Assembly: GCA_004554665.1 (NCBI GenBank)
Contig: SFKY01000029.1
Coordinates: 1-29,898 of the forward strand
DNA length: 29,898 nucleotides
Reading direction: 5' to 3'
From: Bacteroidales bacterium
Lineage (GTDB): Bacteria > Bacteroidota > Bacteroidia > Bacteroidales > Bacteroidaceae
Part shown: positions 1 through 8,119 of the stretch, piece by piece
Layout: the number at the start of each line of letters is the position of its first letter
Numbering within the stretch: the stretch's first letter is position 1
The notes under the pieces: model-generated
Told to the model about the DNA's origin: nothing
What the model saw: the letters and a program-made list of their open reading frames with translations, nothing else
Database searches by the model: none
Program-made: the position numbers and the translations under genes

Positions 1-22
1 ACCTGTTGGCGGAATTAATTTA
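1..22 (+). repeat. IS left terminal inverted repeat
   Basis: It begins acctgttggcggaattaatt and pairs with 1007-1028 with one mismatch. The transposase stop codon (15-17) lies inside it. Confidence 0.85.
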
Positions 23-920
23 GTGCATACTTAATTCTGCCAATGGGCTTGTCGTTAATGAAGTTTACGTATTGCAGAATGGTAAGTGCACTAATTTTGC
101 CAATGATTCTGGCAAACAAACCATTCGTTATTTTCGCGTAGTTCCTGATGACCAGGAACTGGTCTGTAAGTTGAGAGAATATTGTCTCAATCCTCTTTCT
201 TGCCTTTGCAAACGGAATGAATGTTGGTTTCCAATCCTTTTGGTTGAGCCGATACGGACACTCCAGTCTTATGTGTGCGGTTTCGAACAAGTCAAGCTGT
301 ACGTCAGCTCCAATATACCCTTTGTCACCATAGATGCTACAGTCGTGATAAGTATGTTTTACATCCTTCATATAATGGAGGTCAGCTACACTTGCCTTTG
401 ACAGATCATAGGAATGGATAACTCCACTTAACCCACAGAGAGCGTGTAACTTGTAACCAAAATAATACGTGTTCTGCGAAGCACAGAATCCGAAGTCGGG
501 AGCTTGAGAGAAATTTCCGGTACGCCCCATCTTGCAACGTTTTCCTCTTGCAACCCTACAAACCTCTATCGGCTTGGAGTCAACAAAGAATTGTTCCTCT
601 CCGCCATCCATTTCCATGGCAATCCTCTTGCGCAGTTCCTCACACAGGCCTGCCGTTTTCTTCCTGCGGTCATTGAACTGTCTCCTTGATATGAGATTGG
701 GAATGCTGTCCTTGTATTCTTGCAATTTATAGTCGAACAACCACTTCTCACTATCAATGCTCTCGGTCTCTGCCGTCAGGGATAGCGCCACCACTTCCAA
801 ATCCGAAAACTTGGGAACAGGACCACGACGTGGAACATTACCAGATTCGTTGATGAGATTTTCAGAGAATTGCTTGCATATCTCAAGTATTTTGACGAAT
901 TTTGTATAAAGGTTGTACAT
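15..920 (-). CDS. IS982-like family DDE transposase
   Basis: The 301-residue protein catalyses transposition of the surrounding IS. A DDE triad is visible: Asp114 in FVDSKPIEV, Asp199 in GDKGYIG and Glu245 in RKRIETIF, counted from the start chosen here. The N-terminal part carries the NVPRRGPVPKFSDLEVVALS motif that I associate with IS982-type transposases of Bacteroidetes. The open frame continues upstream to 1004 (ATGs at 1004 and 995). The ATG at 920 is preferred because a promoter-like pair (TTG, 20 bp, TAACTTAG) lies between those upstream ATGs and 920, and because MYNLYTKFVKILEICK resembles family N-termini. The frame has no interruption, so the enzyme may be active. The family name is from memory; the DDE residues are seen directly. 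Confidence 0.85.
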   Translation of the reverse strand: MYNLYTKFVKILEICKQFSENLINESGNVPRRGPVPKFSDLEVVALSLTAETESIDSEKWLFDYKLQEYKDSIPNLISRRQFNDRRKKTAGLCEELRKRIAMEMDGGEEQFFVDSKPIEVCRVARGKRCKMGRTGNFSQAPDFGFCASQNTYYFGYKLHALCGLSGVIHSYDLSKASVADLHYMKDVKHTYHDCSIYGDKGYIGADVQLDLFETAHIRLECPYRLNQKDWKPTFIPFAKARKRIETIFSQLTDQFLVIRNYAKITNGLFARIIGKISALTILQYVNFINDKPIGRIKYALN

Positions 921-952
921 ACGATGGTTTGAACTTAATGTTTTGATCACCA

Positions 953-983
953 CTAAGTTACTAAAAATCAGCGATATGTACAA
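953..983 (-). promoter_or_regulatory. Possible transposase promoter
   Basis: On the minus strand TTG (981-983) is followed after 20 bp by TAACTTAG (953-960). This is one mismatch from the Bacteroidetes -7 consensus TAnnTTTG at correct spacing. It would place transcription start just upstream of the ATG at 920. Confidence 0.4.
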
Positions 984-1006
984 CTTTTTACTCATATTTA
1001 TCAACT

Positions 1007-1028
1007 TAAATTAATTCCGCCAACGGGT
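1007..1028 (-). repeat. IS right terminal inverted repeat
   Basis: Reverse complement begins acccgttggcggaattaatt, matching 1-22 except at position 4. It ends 10 bp upstream of the ATG at 1039, so the insertion has replaced whatever native upstream DNA the next gene had. Confidence 0.85.
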
Positions 1029-1038
1029 GGGTATAAAC

Positions 1039-3552
1039 ATGAAAAAACTGATTATTCTTGCAGCAGCCTTCCTGATGGCTGTCATGGCAACTGCCCAAAC
1101 TGCAGAGGTTTTCAAACCTTATCGGCAAACAGCGCTCCGTTTGCCATCTGTACCTTTATTGGTCAATGACCCTTATTTCTCCATCTGGTCTCCCTACAAC
1201 GAGCTCAACGCAGGTAACCCCACCCACTGGTCACCACGGCAGAAACCCTTTGAGGGACTGCTCCGCGTGGACGGAGAGGTGTACCGGTTCTTGGGAGCCG
1301 GCTCCAAGATGTTGCTCGACGTGGTGGCTCCCCTCGGCGCAGACGACGAGTGGACAGCACTTTATACCGAAGAGCAGCCTGCAGAGGGCTGGCAACATCC
1401 CGACTTCGACACAAAGGGATGGAAAGAGGGCACTGGCGCCTTTGGCACTACCGACAATCCAGGCGTGCGCACCAAATGGGCAGCCGAGAACGCCGACCTA
1501 TACATCCGCCGCACCGTGACGCTCACCCAAGAGCAACTGGATGCCGACCTGTATCTGATCTATGCGCACGACGATGATGGCGATATCTATGTAAACGGTG
1601 TGCTGGCCAAGAGCGAGCAGGGCTACCGCAGCAGTTCGCGCATTCCTCTGCGAGGCAAACTGAAGCAGGCACTGCACGCAGGCGACAACGTCATCGCCAT
1701 GAAGCTGCACAATGGTATCAAAGGCACCTACGCTGATTTCGGCATCTACCGCAACATATCGGGCAATCTGACACGTGTCAAGAAAGCCAAGCAACTGTCG
1801 GTGGACGTGCTGGCCACCAGCAGCTACTATACATTCGAATGCGGCCCCGTGCAACTCGATGTTGTCTTCACGGCTCCGATGCTCATCGATGATCTCGACC
1901 TTATTTCCACGCCCATCAACTACATCTCCTATCAGGTACGCAGTACCGACGGCCAGGCACATGACGTACAGTTCTATCTCTCGGCAAACCCATTGGTAGC
2001 CAAGATGAAGGCTGATCAGCCCACACGCTCCAACGTGGAGCAGCACGGAGGCCTTTCCTACCTCAAGACGGGCACCATCGACCAGCCTATTCTTGCCACC
2101 AAGGGCGACAGCCGCTGCATAGACTGGGGTTATCTCTACATCCCTGCCATCAATGGCAAGGTATGTCTGGGCAAGGAGAATGAGGTGCTCAACTCATTTA
2201 TCACCACGGGCAAACTGCCAGCCACCCAGACCGACATGGTGAGCCGCAAGACCTACGATGCACCGGCCCTAGCCTACACCAAAGACTTCGGCAAGGTGAC
2301 CGAAGGACGTAGCTACATGACCGTGGGTTACGACGAGGTGTACGACATCGAGTATATGTACCACCGTTACAAGGGTTACTGGGCGCGTGACGGCAAGACC
2401 ACCATCTTCGATGCCTTCGACAAATTACATCGCGGCTACAGCAGTATCATGGAGCGGTGCCGCGCACTCGACAAGATGATTTACGACGACGCACTGGCCT
2501 CCGGCAACGAGCGCTATGCCGAGATACTCTCGGCCTCCTACCGTCAGGTGATGGCTGCCCACAAACTCTTCGAGGACAAGGACGGCAACCTGCTCTACTT
2601 CTCTAAGGAAAATGCCTCCAACGGTTGTGTAAACACCGTGGACCTGACCTATCCGTCGGCACCCATATACCTTATATATAATGTAGAGTTGGAGAAAGCC
2701 ATGATGACCTCCATCTTCGACTACAGCCGAAGCGGAAGATGGACCAAGCCCTTTGCCGCCCATGATCTGGGAACCTACCCGATAGCCAACGGACAGGTGT
2801 ACGCAGCCGACATGCCACTGGAAGAGGCCGGCAACATGATTACCCTGATGGCTCAAATCGCCATGATCGAGGGCAATACCCGCTATGCCGAACGCTACTG
2901 GGACCTGCTCCAGCTCTGGGCTGACTATCTGGTGGACAACGGACAGGATCCTGTGAACCAGCTCTGCACCGACGACTTCGCCGGTCACTGGGCACACAAC
3001 AGCAACTTGGCCGTCAAGGCCATCATGGGTGTCGCCGGATTTGGCCTGCTGGCACAGATGCGTGGCGACAAGGCCACAGCCGACCGCTATCTGGCCAAGG
3101 CCCGCGAGATGGGCGCACAGTGGGAGAAGGATGCACGCGAGGGCGACCACTACAAACTGGCCTTCGACCGTCCCGATACATGGAGCCAGAAGTACAATAT
3201 CATCTGGGACAAGATTTGGGGGACCAACGTCTTCTCACCCAAGGTGATTGACCGTGAGCTCAAGTATTACCTCACCAAGCAAAACAAGTACGGCCTGCCG
3301 CTCGACAGCCGCAAGGACTACACCAAGACCGACTGGATCATGTGGACAGCGGCGATGGCCAAGGACACCAAGACCTTCCTGCAGTTTGTCGATCCTGTCT
3401 ACGACTACATCCATGAGACACCGTCGCGGGTGCCCATCAGCGACTGGAGCAACACCAAGACCGCCAAGATGCAGGGATTCAAGGCACGCTCCGTCATCGG
3501 AGGCTACTGGATGCGCGTGCTGGTGGACAAACTGAACTCTAAAAAGCAATAG
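1039..3552 (+). CDS. Secreted glutaminase-family protein (DUF4964/DUF5127/DUF4965/DUF1793)
   Basis: An 837-residue exported protein. The signal peptide is MKKLIILAAAFLMAVMATAQ, probably cut after ATA. The region after it (LRLPSVPLLVNDPYFSIWSP) is the DUF4964 signature. A beta-sandwich-like insert of about 145 residues (roughly 90-235, with IYAHDDDGDIYVNGVL) resembles GH2-type sugar-binding folds. DUF5127 then covers about 245-480 and the helical DUF4965/DUF1793 part runs to the end (LCTDDFAGHWAHNSNLAVKA). Family members are annotated as glutaminase A-like, but the substrate here is not proven. A GTG at 1027 would add four residues; ATG 1039 gives a standard signal peptide. The gene sits 10 bp from the IS end and 3 bp before the rhamnosidase gene, so the two probably share a transcript. 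Confidence 0.85.
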   Translation: MKKLIILAAAFLMAVMATAQTAEVFKPYRQTALRLPSVPLLVNDPYFSIWSPYNELNAGNPTHWSPRQKPFEGLLRVDGEVYRFLGAGSKMLLDVVAPLGADDEWTALYTEEQPAEGWQHPDFDTKGWKEGTGAFGTTDNPGVRTKWAAENADLYIRRTVTLTQEQLDADLYLIYAHDDDGDIYVNGVLAKSEQGYRSSSRIPLRGKLKQALHAGDNVIAMKLHNGIKGTYADFGIYRNISGNLTRVKKAKQLSVDVLATSSYYTFECGPVQLDVVFTAPMLIDDLDLISTPINYISYQVRSTDGQAHDVQFYLSANPLVAKMKADQPTRSNVEQHGGLSYLKTGTIDQPILATKGDSRCIDWGYLYIPAINGKVCLGKENEVLNSFITTGKLPATQTDMVSRKTYDAPALAYTKDFGKVTEGRSYMTVGYDEVYDIEYMYHRYKGYWARDGKTTIFDAFDKLHRGYSSIMERCRALDKMIYDDALASGNERYAEILSASYRQVMAAHKLFEDKDGNLLYFSKENASNGCVNTVDLTYPSAPIYLIYNVELEKAMMTSIFDYSRSGRWTKPFAAHDLGTYPIANGQVYAADMPLEEAGNMITLMAQIAMIEGNTRYAERYWDLLQLWADYLVDNGQDPVNQLCTDDFAGHWAHNSNLAVKAIMGVAGFGLLAQMRGDKATADRYLAKAREMGAQWEKDAREGDHYKLAFDRPDTWSQKYNIIWDKIWGTNVFSPKVIDRELKYYLTKQNKYGLPLDSRKDYTKTDWIMWTAAMAKDTKTFLQFVDPVYDYIHETPSRVPISDWSNTKTAKMQGFKARSVIGGYWMRVLVDKLNSKKQ

Positions 3553-3555
3553 AAA

Positions 3556-6225
3556 GTGAGACATTGGATATTTTCATTATTGGCGCTGGCCGCTTCCGCT
3601 TGGGTGGGAGCGGCAAGCGCCAAAACTGTTTCTATCGCCGCACCGCGCGTGGAGATGCAGACGTGTCCTGTAGGCATCGATGCCAAGGCGCCACTGTTCA
3701 GTTGGCAACTCTCCTCCACCGCCCGGGGCGTGATGCAACAAGCCTATCGCATCAGGGTGGCCACTTCGGCCGAGGCTTTGGCTGCCGGACATGCCGACGC
3801 ATGGGACTCGCAGTGGGTGCGCAGCCGCCGAAGTGCCTACATCCCTTATCGGGGCAAGACGCTCCGCAGCGGTACACGCTACTATTGGCAAGTGGAAGTG
3901 CAGACCAATACCGGCCGCGCCGTGAGCGAGACAGCCCACTGGACCACCGCCCTGATGGATGCCTCTGAATGGCGTGCCCAGTGGATCGGCGGACGCTTCG
4001 GCTCCGACGTGGAGAAGGGCCGCACCCGCATCCGTGCACGCTACCTGCGCCGCGACTTCGCCGTACAGGCACCCATCCAGCGCGCCATGCTCTACATCTG
4101 CGGCCTCGGCCTGTACGAGGCTTACATCAACGGCCAGCGCATAGGCACCCAGGTACTGTCGCCCACGCCCACCAACTATGACCGGTCGGTGCGATACAAC
4201 ACCTTTGACGTGACCCGTGAGGTGCGGCAGGGTGCCAACGCCATCGGCGTGGTGCTCGGCAACGGGCGCTTCATGGCCATGCGCAATCCCGGCATGCGCG
4301 GTTTCGGCCTGCCCCGGCTGCTGGCACAGCTCGTCATCACCACTACCGACGGACGGCAGACCGTGATAGCCTCTGACAAGACATGGCAGATGATGGCCGA
4401 CGGCCCCATCCAGACCAACAACGAGTTTGACGGCGAGATGTACGATGCCCGCAAGGCCATGCCCGGATGGAACGAGCCGGGCTATCGGCAGGCAGGATGG
4501 CGGCCGGCAGAACTGATGGCTGCACCGGCACCGCTCATCGAGGCACAGACCAACCCCAACATACAGGTGATGGACAGCGTGCAGCCACAGTCTATACGGC
4601 CCATCGGACACGGACGCTATCTCATAGACATGGGACAGAACATGGTGGGATGGCTGAGGGTACGGATACACGGCGACGAGGGCGACACGCTGCGCCTGCG
4701 CTTTGCCGAGCGGCTCGCACCTGGCCATCCTGACAAGCTATTCTTGGCCAACCTGCGCACCGCCGAGGTGACCGACACCTATATCTCCGACCACAGGCCC
4801 GGCACATGGCAGCCCGCCTTCACCTACCACGGGTTCCGGTATGTAGAGGTGTCGGGGTTCCGGCGGGCACCCCGGCTGTCAGACTTCCAAGGGCAGGTAG
4901 TCTACGACGAGATGGCGACCACGGGCACCTTCCACACCTCCAACTCCCTGCTCAACCGCATCTACCACTGTGCCTATTGGGGCATCAGGGGCAACTATCG
5001 GGGCATGCCCACCGACTGCCCGCAGCGCGACGAGCGGCTGGGATGGCTCGGCGACCGCGCCACGGGTGCCCTGGGCGAGTGCTACCTCTTCGACAACCAC
5101 CTGCTCTATGCCAAGTGGATACGCGATATCACCGAGACACAGCGGGCAGACAGCGTGATCAGCGATGTGGCACCACGCTACTGGAGCCTGTACAATGACA
5201 ATGTGACGTGGCCCATGGCCTGGTACACCGTGGCCGGCATGCTCTACGACCACTATGGCGACCCGCGCCCCATCCAACACAACTACCAGCCCATGCGTGC
5301 CTTCATGCTCCACACCCGCAACTGCAACCTGCGACACGGCATCATCACCCGCGACGTGTATGGAGACTGGTGCATGCCGCCCGAATCGCCCCAGCTCATC
5401 CATTCCAAAGACTCCACACGCATCACCGATGGCCGCCTGCTCGGCACAGCCGCCTATTACCGCCTGTGTGGACTCATGGAGCGCTTTGCCCGCATCAGTG
5501 GCGCCACGGCCGACACCCTGCTGTGGCAGCAGCTCGGCCACGAGGTGCGCCAGGCCTTCAACCGCGAGTTTTACCGACCCGACAAGGGCTATTACAGCAA
5601 CAACACCGTCACGGCCAACCTCCTCGCCCTACGCTGGGGACTGGTGGAGCCAGCCCATCGCGACCGCGTGTTTGCCAACATGGTGCAACAGCTCAGCGAC
5701 AAGTTCCACGGCCACATCGGCACGGGCGTATTGGGCACCCAAGAGGTGATGCGCGGACTGACCGAGGGCGGACGGGGCGACTTGGCTTATCGGCTGGCCA
5801 CCAATACCACCTTCCCCAGCTGGGGATTCATGGTGGAGCACGGGGCCACGACCATCTGGGAACTGTGGAACGGCGACACCGCCGAACCCAAGATGAACTC
5901 GGGCAACCACGTCATGCTGCTCGGCGACCTCGTCATCTGGTTCTACCAGTATCTGGCCGGCATCGGGCAGACCGCCGACAGCCAAGGCTTCAGTCATATC
6001 GTGCTCCGCCCCCACCTGTACGAGGGACTCGACAGCGTGTCGGCCTCGTACCACTCGCTCTACGGCCTCATCGAGAGCGCTTGGCAGGTAGAGGGCGACC
6101 GGATAGTGTGGCGCTTCACCATCCCGGCCAACACCGAGGCCAATGTCTATATCCCCCGACGCGACGGAAGCTATACCCTCCGCCGATACCAATCGGGCAC
6201 CTACCGTATCAAGAGCCGACTCTGA
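3556..6225 (+). CDS. GH78 alpha-L-rhamnosidase, secreted
   Basis: An 889-residue enzyme expected to release terminal alpha-L-rhamnose from plant or bacterial glycans. The start is GTG at 3556, giving the signal peptide MRHWIFSLLALAASAWVGA. Order of parts: Ig-like N-terminal domain (about 30-130, with PLFSWQLSS), rhamnosidase N domain (about 160-330, with YINGQRIGTQVLSPTPTNYD), second beta-sandwich domain (about 340-445), (alpha/alpha)6 catalytic barrel (about 450-800) and C-terminal beta-domain. Catalytic candidates are Glu493 in PTDCPQRDERLGWLGD (general acid region of GH78) and Glu769 in ATTIWELWNG (general base region). It follows the glutaminase-family gene by 3 bp and ends before a hairpin terminator. 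No SusC/D genes adjoin it. Confidence 0.93.
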   Translation: MRHWIFSLLALAASAWVGAASAKTVSIAAPRVEMQTCPVGIDAKAPLFSWQLSSTARGVMQQAYRIRVATSAEALAAGHADAWDSQWVRSRRSAYIPYRGKTLRSGTRYYWQVEVQTNTGRAVSETAHWTTALMDASEWRAQWIGGRFGSDVEKGRTRIRARYLRRDFAVQAPIQRAMLYICGLGLYEAYINGQRIGTQVLSPTPTNYDRSVRYNTFDVTREVRQGANAIGVVLGNGRFMAMRNPGMRGFGLPRLLAQLVITTTDGRQTVIASDKTWQMMADGPIQTNNEFDGEMYDARKAMPGWNEPGYRQAGWRPAELMAAPAPLIEAQTNPNIQVMDSVQPQSIRPIGHGRYLIDMGQNMVGWLRVRIHGDEGDTLRLRFAERLAPGHPDKLFLANLRTAEVTDTYISDHRPGTWQPAFTYHGFRYVEVSGFRRAPRLSDFQGQVVYDEMATTGTFHTSNSLLNRIYHCAYWGIRGNYRGMPTDCPQRDERLGWLGDRATGALGECYLFDNHLLYAKWIRDITETQRADSVISDVAPRYWSLYNDNVTWPMAWYTVAGMLYDHYGDPRPIQHNYQPMRAFMLHTRNCNLRHGIITRDVYGDWCMPPESPQLIHSKDSTRITDGRLLGTAAYYRLCGLMERFARISGATADTLLWQQLGHEVRQAFNREFYRPDKGYYSNNTVTANLLALRWGLVEPAHRDRVFANMVQQLSDKFHGHIGTGVLGTQEVMRGLTEGGRGDLAYRLATNTTFPSWGFMVEHGATTIWELWNGDTAEPKMNSGNHVMLLGDLVIWFYQYLAGIGQTADSQGFSHIVLRPHLYEGLDSVSASYHSLYGLIESAWQVEGDRIVWRFTIPANTEANVYIPRRDGSYTLRRYQSGTYRIKSRL

Positions 6226-6266
6226 CGACCCCCATACACCCCATTAGGCTTACACCCTCTTCATCA

Positions 6267-6311
6267 CCGCGCCAGCCTACCCTTGTAGGAGCATGGCGCG
6301 GTTTCTTAGTA
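6267..6311 (+). terminator. Hairpin terminator after the rhamnosidase gene
   Basis: An outer 8-bp stem (6267-6274 ccgcgcca with 6294-6301 tggcgcgg) encloses an inner stem (6276-6280 cctac with 6285-6289 gtagg, loop cctt). It is followed by the T-rich tail tttcttagtatt. Position 41 bp after the stop codon fits an intrinsic terminator for the glutaminase/rhamnosidase unit. Confidence 0.65.
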
Positions 6312-6359
6312 TTCCCCTCCCCGGCATGCCATTTGTCAGTCTCCGATATGGCAGACAGA

Positions 6360-6447
6360 GGGCGTACAGCAATTGGAGTACGGGCGTACAGCAATTGGAA
6401 TACGACCGTATCGCAACTGGAGTACGGGCGTATCGCAATTGGAATAC
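6360..6447 (+). repeat. Tandem repeat, four copies of a 22-bp unit
   Basis: Four adjacent 22-bp units start at 6360, 6382, 6404 and 6426. Each has the pattern gggcgta, then cagcaattgga or tcgcaattgga, then gtac or atac. Differences are few and alternate between copies. Most units contain caattg (a palindrome); unit 3 has caactg. Units 1 and 2 read cgtac and units 3 and 4 read cgtat at their left side. The gene-free stretch 6226-6575 otherwise holds a terminator (6267) and a promoter (6541). Confidence 0.85.
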
Positions 6448-6540
6448 GGCAAAGAAGCGCCACATCGTACAGGAACAGACGCGGTCTGCGGGGGTTGTAT
6501 TAAAATTAGTGAATTGTGCGCTTTTTCCGAATGAATGGAC

Positions 6541-6548
6541 TACCTTTG
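6541..6548 (+). promoter_or_regulatory. Promoter -7 box for the GH3-family gene
   Basis: TACCTTTG matches the Bacteroidetes -7 consensus TAnnTTTG, 27 bp before the ATG at 6576. The nearest upstream TTG (6514-6516) is 24 bp away, wider than the usual 19-21, so the -33 element is uncertain. The box rules out the in-frame TTG at 6558 as a sensible start. Confidence 0.6.
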
Positions 6549-6575
6549 TAAGCTAAATTGGTAAATCATACGCAT

Positions 6576-8084
6576 ATGAGTTTGACAAGTATTGTGGGCA
6601 AGGCTTTCCTGTCCAGACAGAAGAGCTTAGAGCACCATACCCATGATGCGGAAGCATTGCAGCGTGAGGTTTTCGACTATCTCATCGCCAAAGGAAAAGG
6701 AACCGAATACGGGCGCAAGCACCTGTTCAGCACCATCAAGAGCTACGAGGATTTTGCCGACAACGTGCCCGTCAATACCTACGAGGAACTGAAAGACGAC
6801 ATAGACCGCATGCGCCACGGCGAGACCAATGTGCTCTGGCCGGGCATGGTAAGATGGTACGCCAAGTCTTCGGGCACCACCAACGACAAGAGCAAGTTTA
6901 TCCCCGTCTCGCACGACGGCCTGCACAATATCCACTACCAAGGCGGCAAGGATGTGGTGGCCCTCTATCTGCGAAACAATCCCAAGAGCCGCCTCTTCGA
7001 TGGCCGCAGCCTCATCCTCGGCGGCAGCCATTCGCCCAACTACAACGTGTCGGGCTCTATCGTGGGTGACCTCTCGGCCATCCTCATCGAGAACATCAAT
7101 CCGCTGGCCAATCTGGTGCGTGTGCCGGGCAAGACCACGGCGCTGCTGTCCGACTTTGAGGTGAAGCGCGACCGGATAGCAAGAGAGACGATGACGAAGA
7201 ATGTGACCAACCTCTCGGGCGTGCCGAGCTGGATGATGTCGGTATTGGTGCGTGTGCTGGAGCTTACAGGCAAGCAGCACATCAACGAGGTGTGGCCCAA
7301 CCTGGAGGTGTTCTTCCACGGCGGCATCGCCTTTACCCCCTACCGCAAGCAGTACGAGCAGCTCATCACCTCGCCCGGCATGCACTATATGGAGACCTAC
7401 AATGCCAGCGAGGGATTCTTCGGCATACAGGACGACCCCACCGATGCGTCGATGCTGCTGATGCTCGACTACGGCGTGTTCTACGAGTTTATCCCGATGG
7501 ACGAGTTTGGTACCGACCATCCCACCATCGTTCCCCTGAGCGGTGTAGAGACAGGGCGCAACTATGCGATGGTCATCTCCACCTCGTGCGGACTGTGGCG
7601 CTACGTGATCGGCGACACGGTGCAGTTTACCTCCACCCATCCCTACAAGTTTATCATCACGGGGCGCACCAAGTACTTCATCAATGCCTTCGGCGAAGAG
7701 CTCATCATGGACAATGCGGAGCGCGGACTGGCCTACGCCTGTGAGCAGACAGGGGCGCAGGTGCGCGAGTACACGGCGGCGCCGGTGTTTATGGACGAGC
7801 AGGCACGGTGCCGCCACCAGTGGCTGATAGAGTTCAGCGTGCCGCCGCGGTCTGTCGACGAGTTTGCCGGCCTGCTGGACCGCAAGCTGCAGGAGCTCAA
7901 CAGCGACTACGAGGCCAAGCGCTACCACGACATCACCCTCCAGCATCTGGAGGTCATCGAGGCCAAGCCCGAACTGTTTAACCGCTGGCTCAAGGCCAAA
8001 GGCAAACTGGGTGGACAGCACAAGGTGCCCCGCCTGAGCAACAGCCGCAAGCACATGGACGAGCTGCTCGCCCTGAATGTGTAA
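6576..8084 (+). CDS. GH3 auxin-responsive promoter family protein (acyl-adenylate/amidosynthetase-like)
   Basis: A 502-residue cytoplasmic protein of the GH3 branch of the ANL adenylating superfamily. These enzymes activate a carboxylic acid with ATP and, in plants, transfer it to an amino acid; the bacterial substrate is not known. The nucleotide-binding motif YAKSSGTTNDKSKF is at about residues 95-108. Later motifs are FFHGGIAFTPYR, YNASEGFFG (aromatic and acidic residues at the adenylate site), LWRYVIGDTVQF and the hinge-like ITGRTKYFINAFGEELI. Length is normal for bacterial members. The ATG at 6576 is chosen because it follows a -7 box by a short leader. It is the first gene of a + strand group with the Ig-like lipoprotein (35 bp later) and the DUF3108 protein. 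Confidence 0.9.
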   Translation: MSLTSIVGKAFLSRQKSLEHHTHDAEALQREVFDYLIAKGKGTEYGRKHLFSTIKSYEDFADNVPVNTYEELKDDIDRMRHGETNVLWPGMVRWYAKSSGTTNDKSKFIPVSHDGLHNIHYQGGKDVVALYLRNNPKSRLFDGRSLILGGSHSPNYNVSGSIVGDLSAILIENINPLANLVRVPGKTTALLSDFEVKRDRIARETMTKNVTNLSGVPSWMMSVLVRVLELTGKQHINEVWPNLEVFFHGGIAFTPYRKQYEQLITSPGMHYMETYNASEGFFGIQDDPTDASMLLMLDYGVFYEFIPMDEFGTDHPTIVPLSGVETGRNYAMVISTSCGLWRYVIGDTVQFTSTHPYKFIITGRTKYFINAFGEELIMDNAERGLAYACEQTGAQVREYTAAPVFMDEQARCRHQWLIEFSVPPRSVDEFAGLLDRKLQELNSDYEAKRYHDITLQHLEVIEAKPELFNRWLKAKGKLGGQHKVPRLSNSRKHMDELLALNV

Positions 8085-8119
8085 CTATCCGTACACCTAT
8101 ATCATAAACAGACAAGACC

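Larger units (their letters stand above)
1..1028 (-). mobile_element. IS982-like insertion sequence, complete or nearly so
   Basis: A single transposase gene is bounded by 22-bp terminal inverted repeats at 1-22 and 1007-1028. They match at 21 of 22 positions, with the one difference at position 4 (acctgttggc against acccgttggc). Length of about 1 kb, one DDE transposase and ends beginning ACC fit the IS982 family. The left repeat is the first base of the window, so flanking DNA and any target duplication on that side cannot be seen. The right end lies 10 bp before the ATG of the next gene. Family assignment rests on remembered protein similarity. Confidence 0.85.

Noticed and set aside
1039..6225. 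Complete polysaccharide utilisation locus around the rhamnosidase
   Set aside because: No SusC/SusD pair, no hybrid two-component or SusR-type regulator is adjacent; the upstream side is cut by the IS.
6360..6447. CRISPR array
   Set aside because: The units are directly adjacent with no spacers, and no cas genes are present.
5208..6503. A 431-codon plus-strand frame overlapping the rhamnosidase and running into the 22-bp repeats
   Set aside because: It is out of frame with the GH78 gene and has Pro/His/Arg-rich low-complexity composition. The repeat-encoded end is a by-product of the 22-bp units.
6627..8054. A 475-codon minus-strand frame opposite the GH3-family gene
   Set aside because: It has no domain or start context; the plus-strand gene has adenylation motifs and a promoter.
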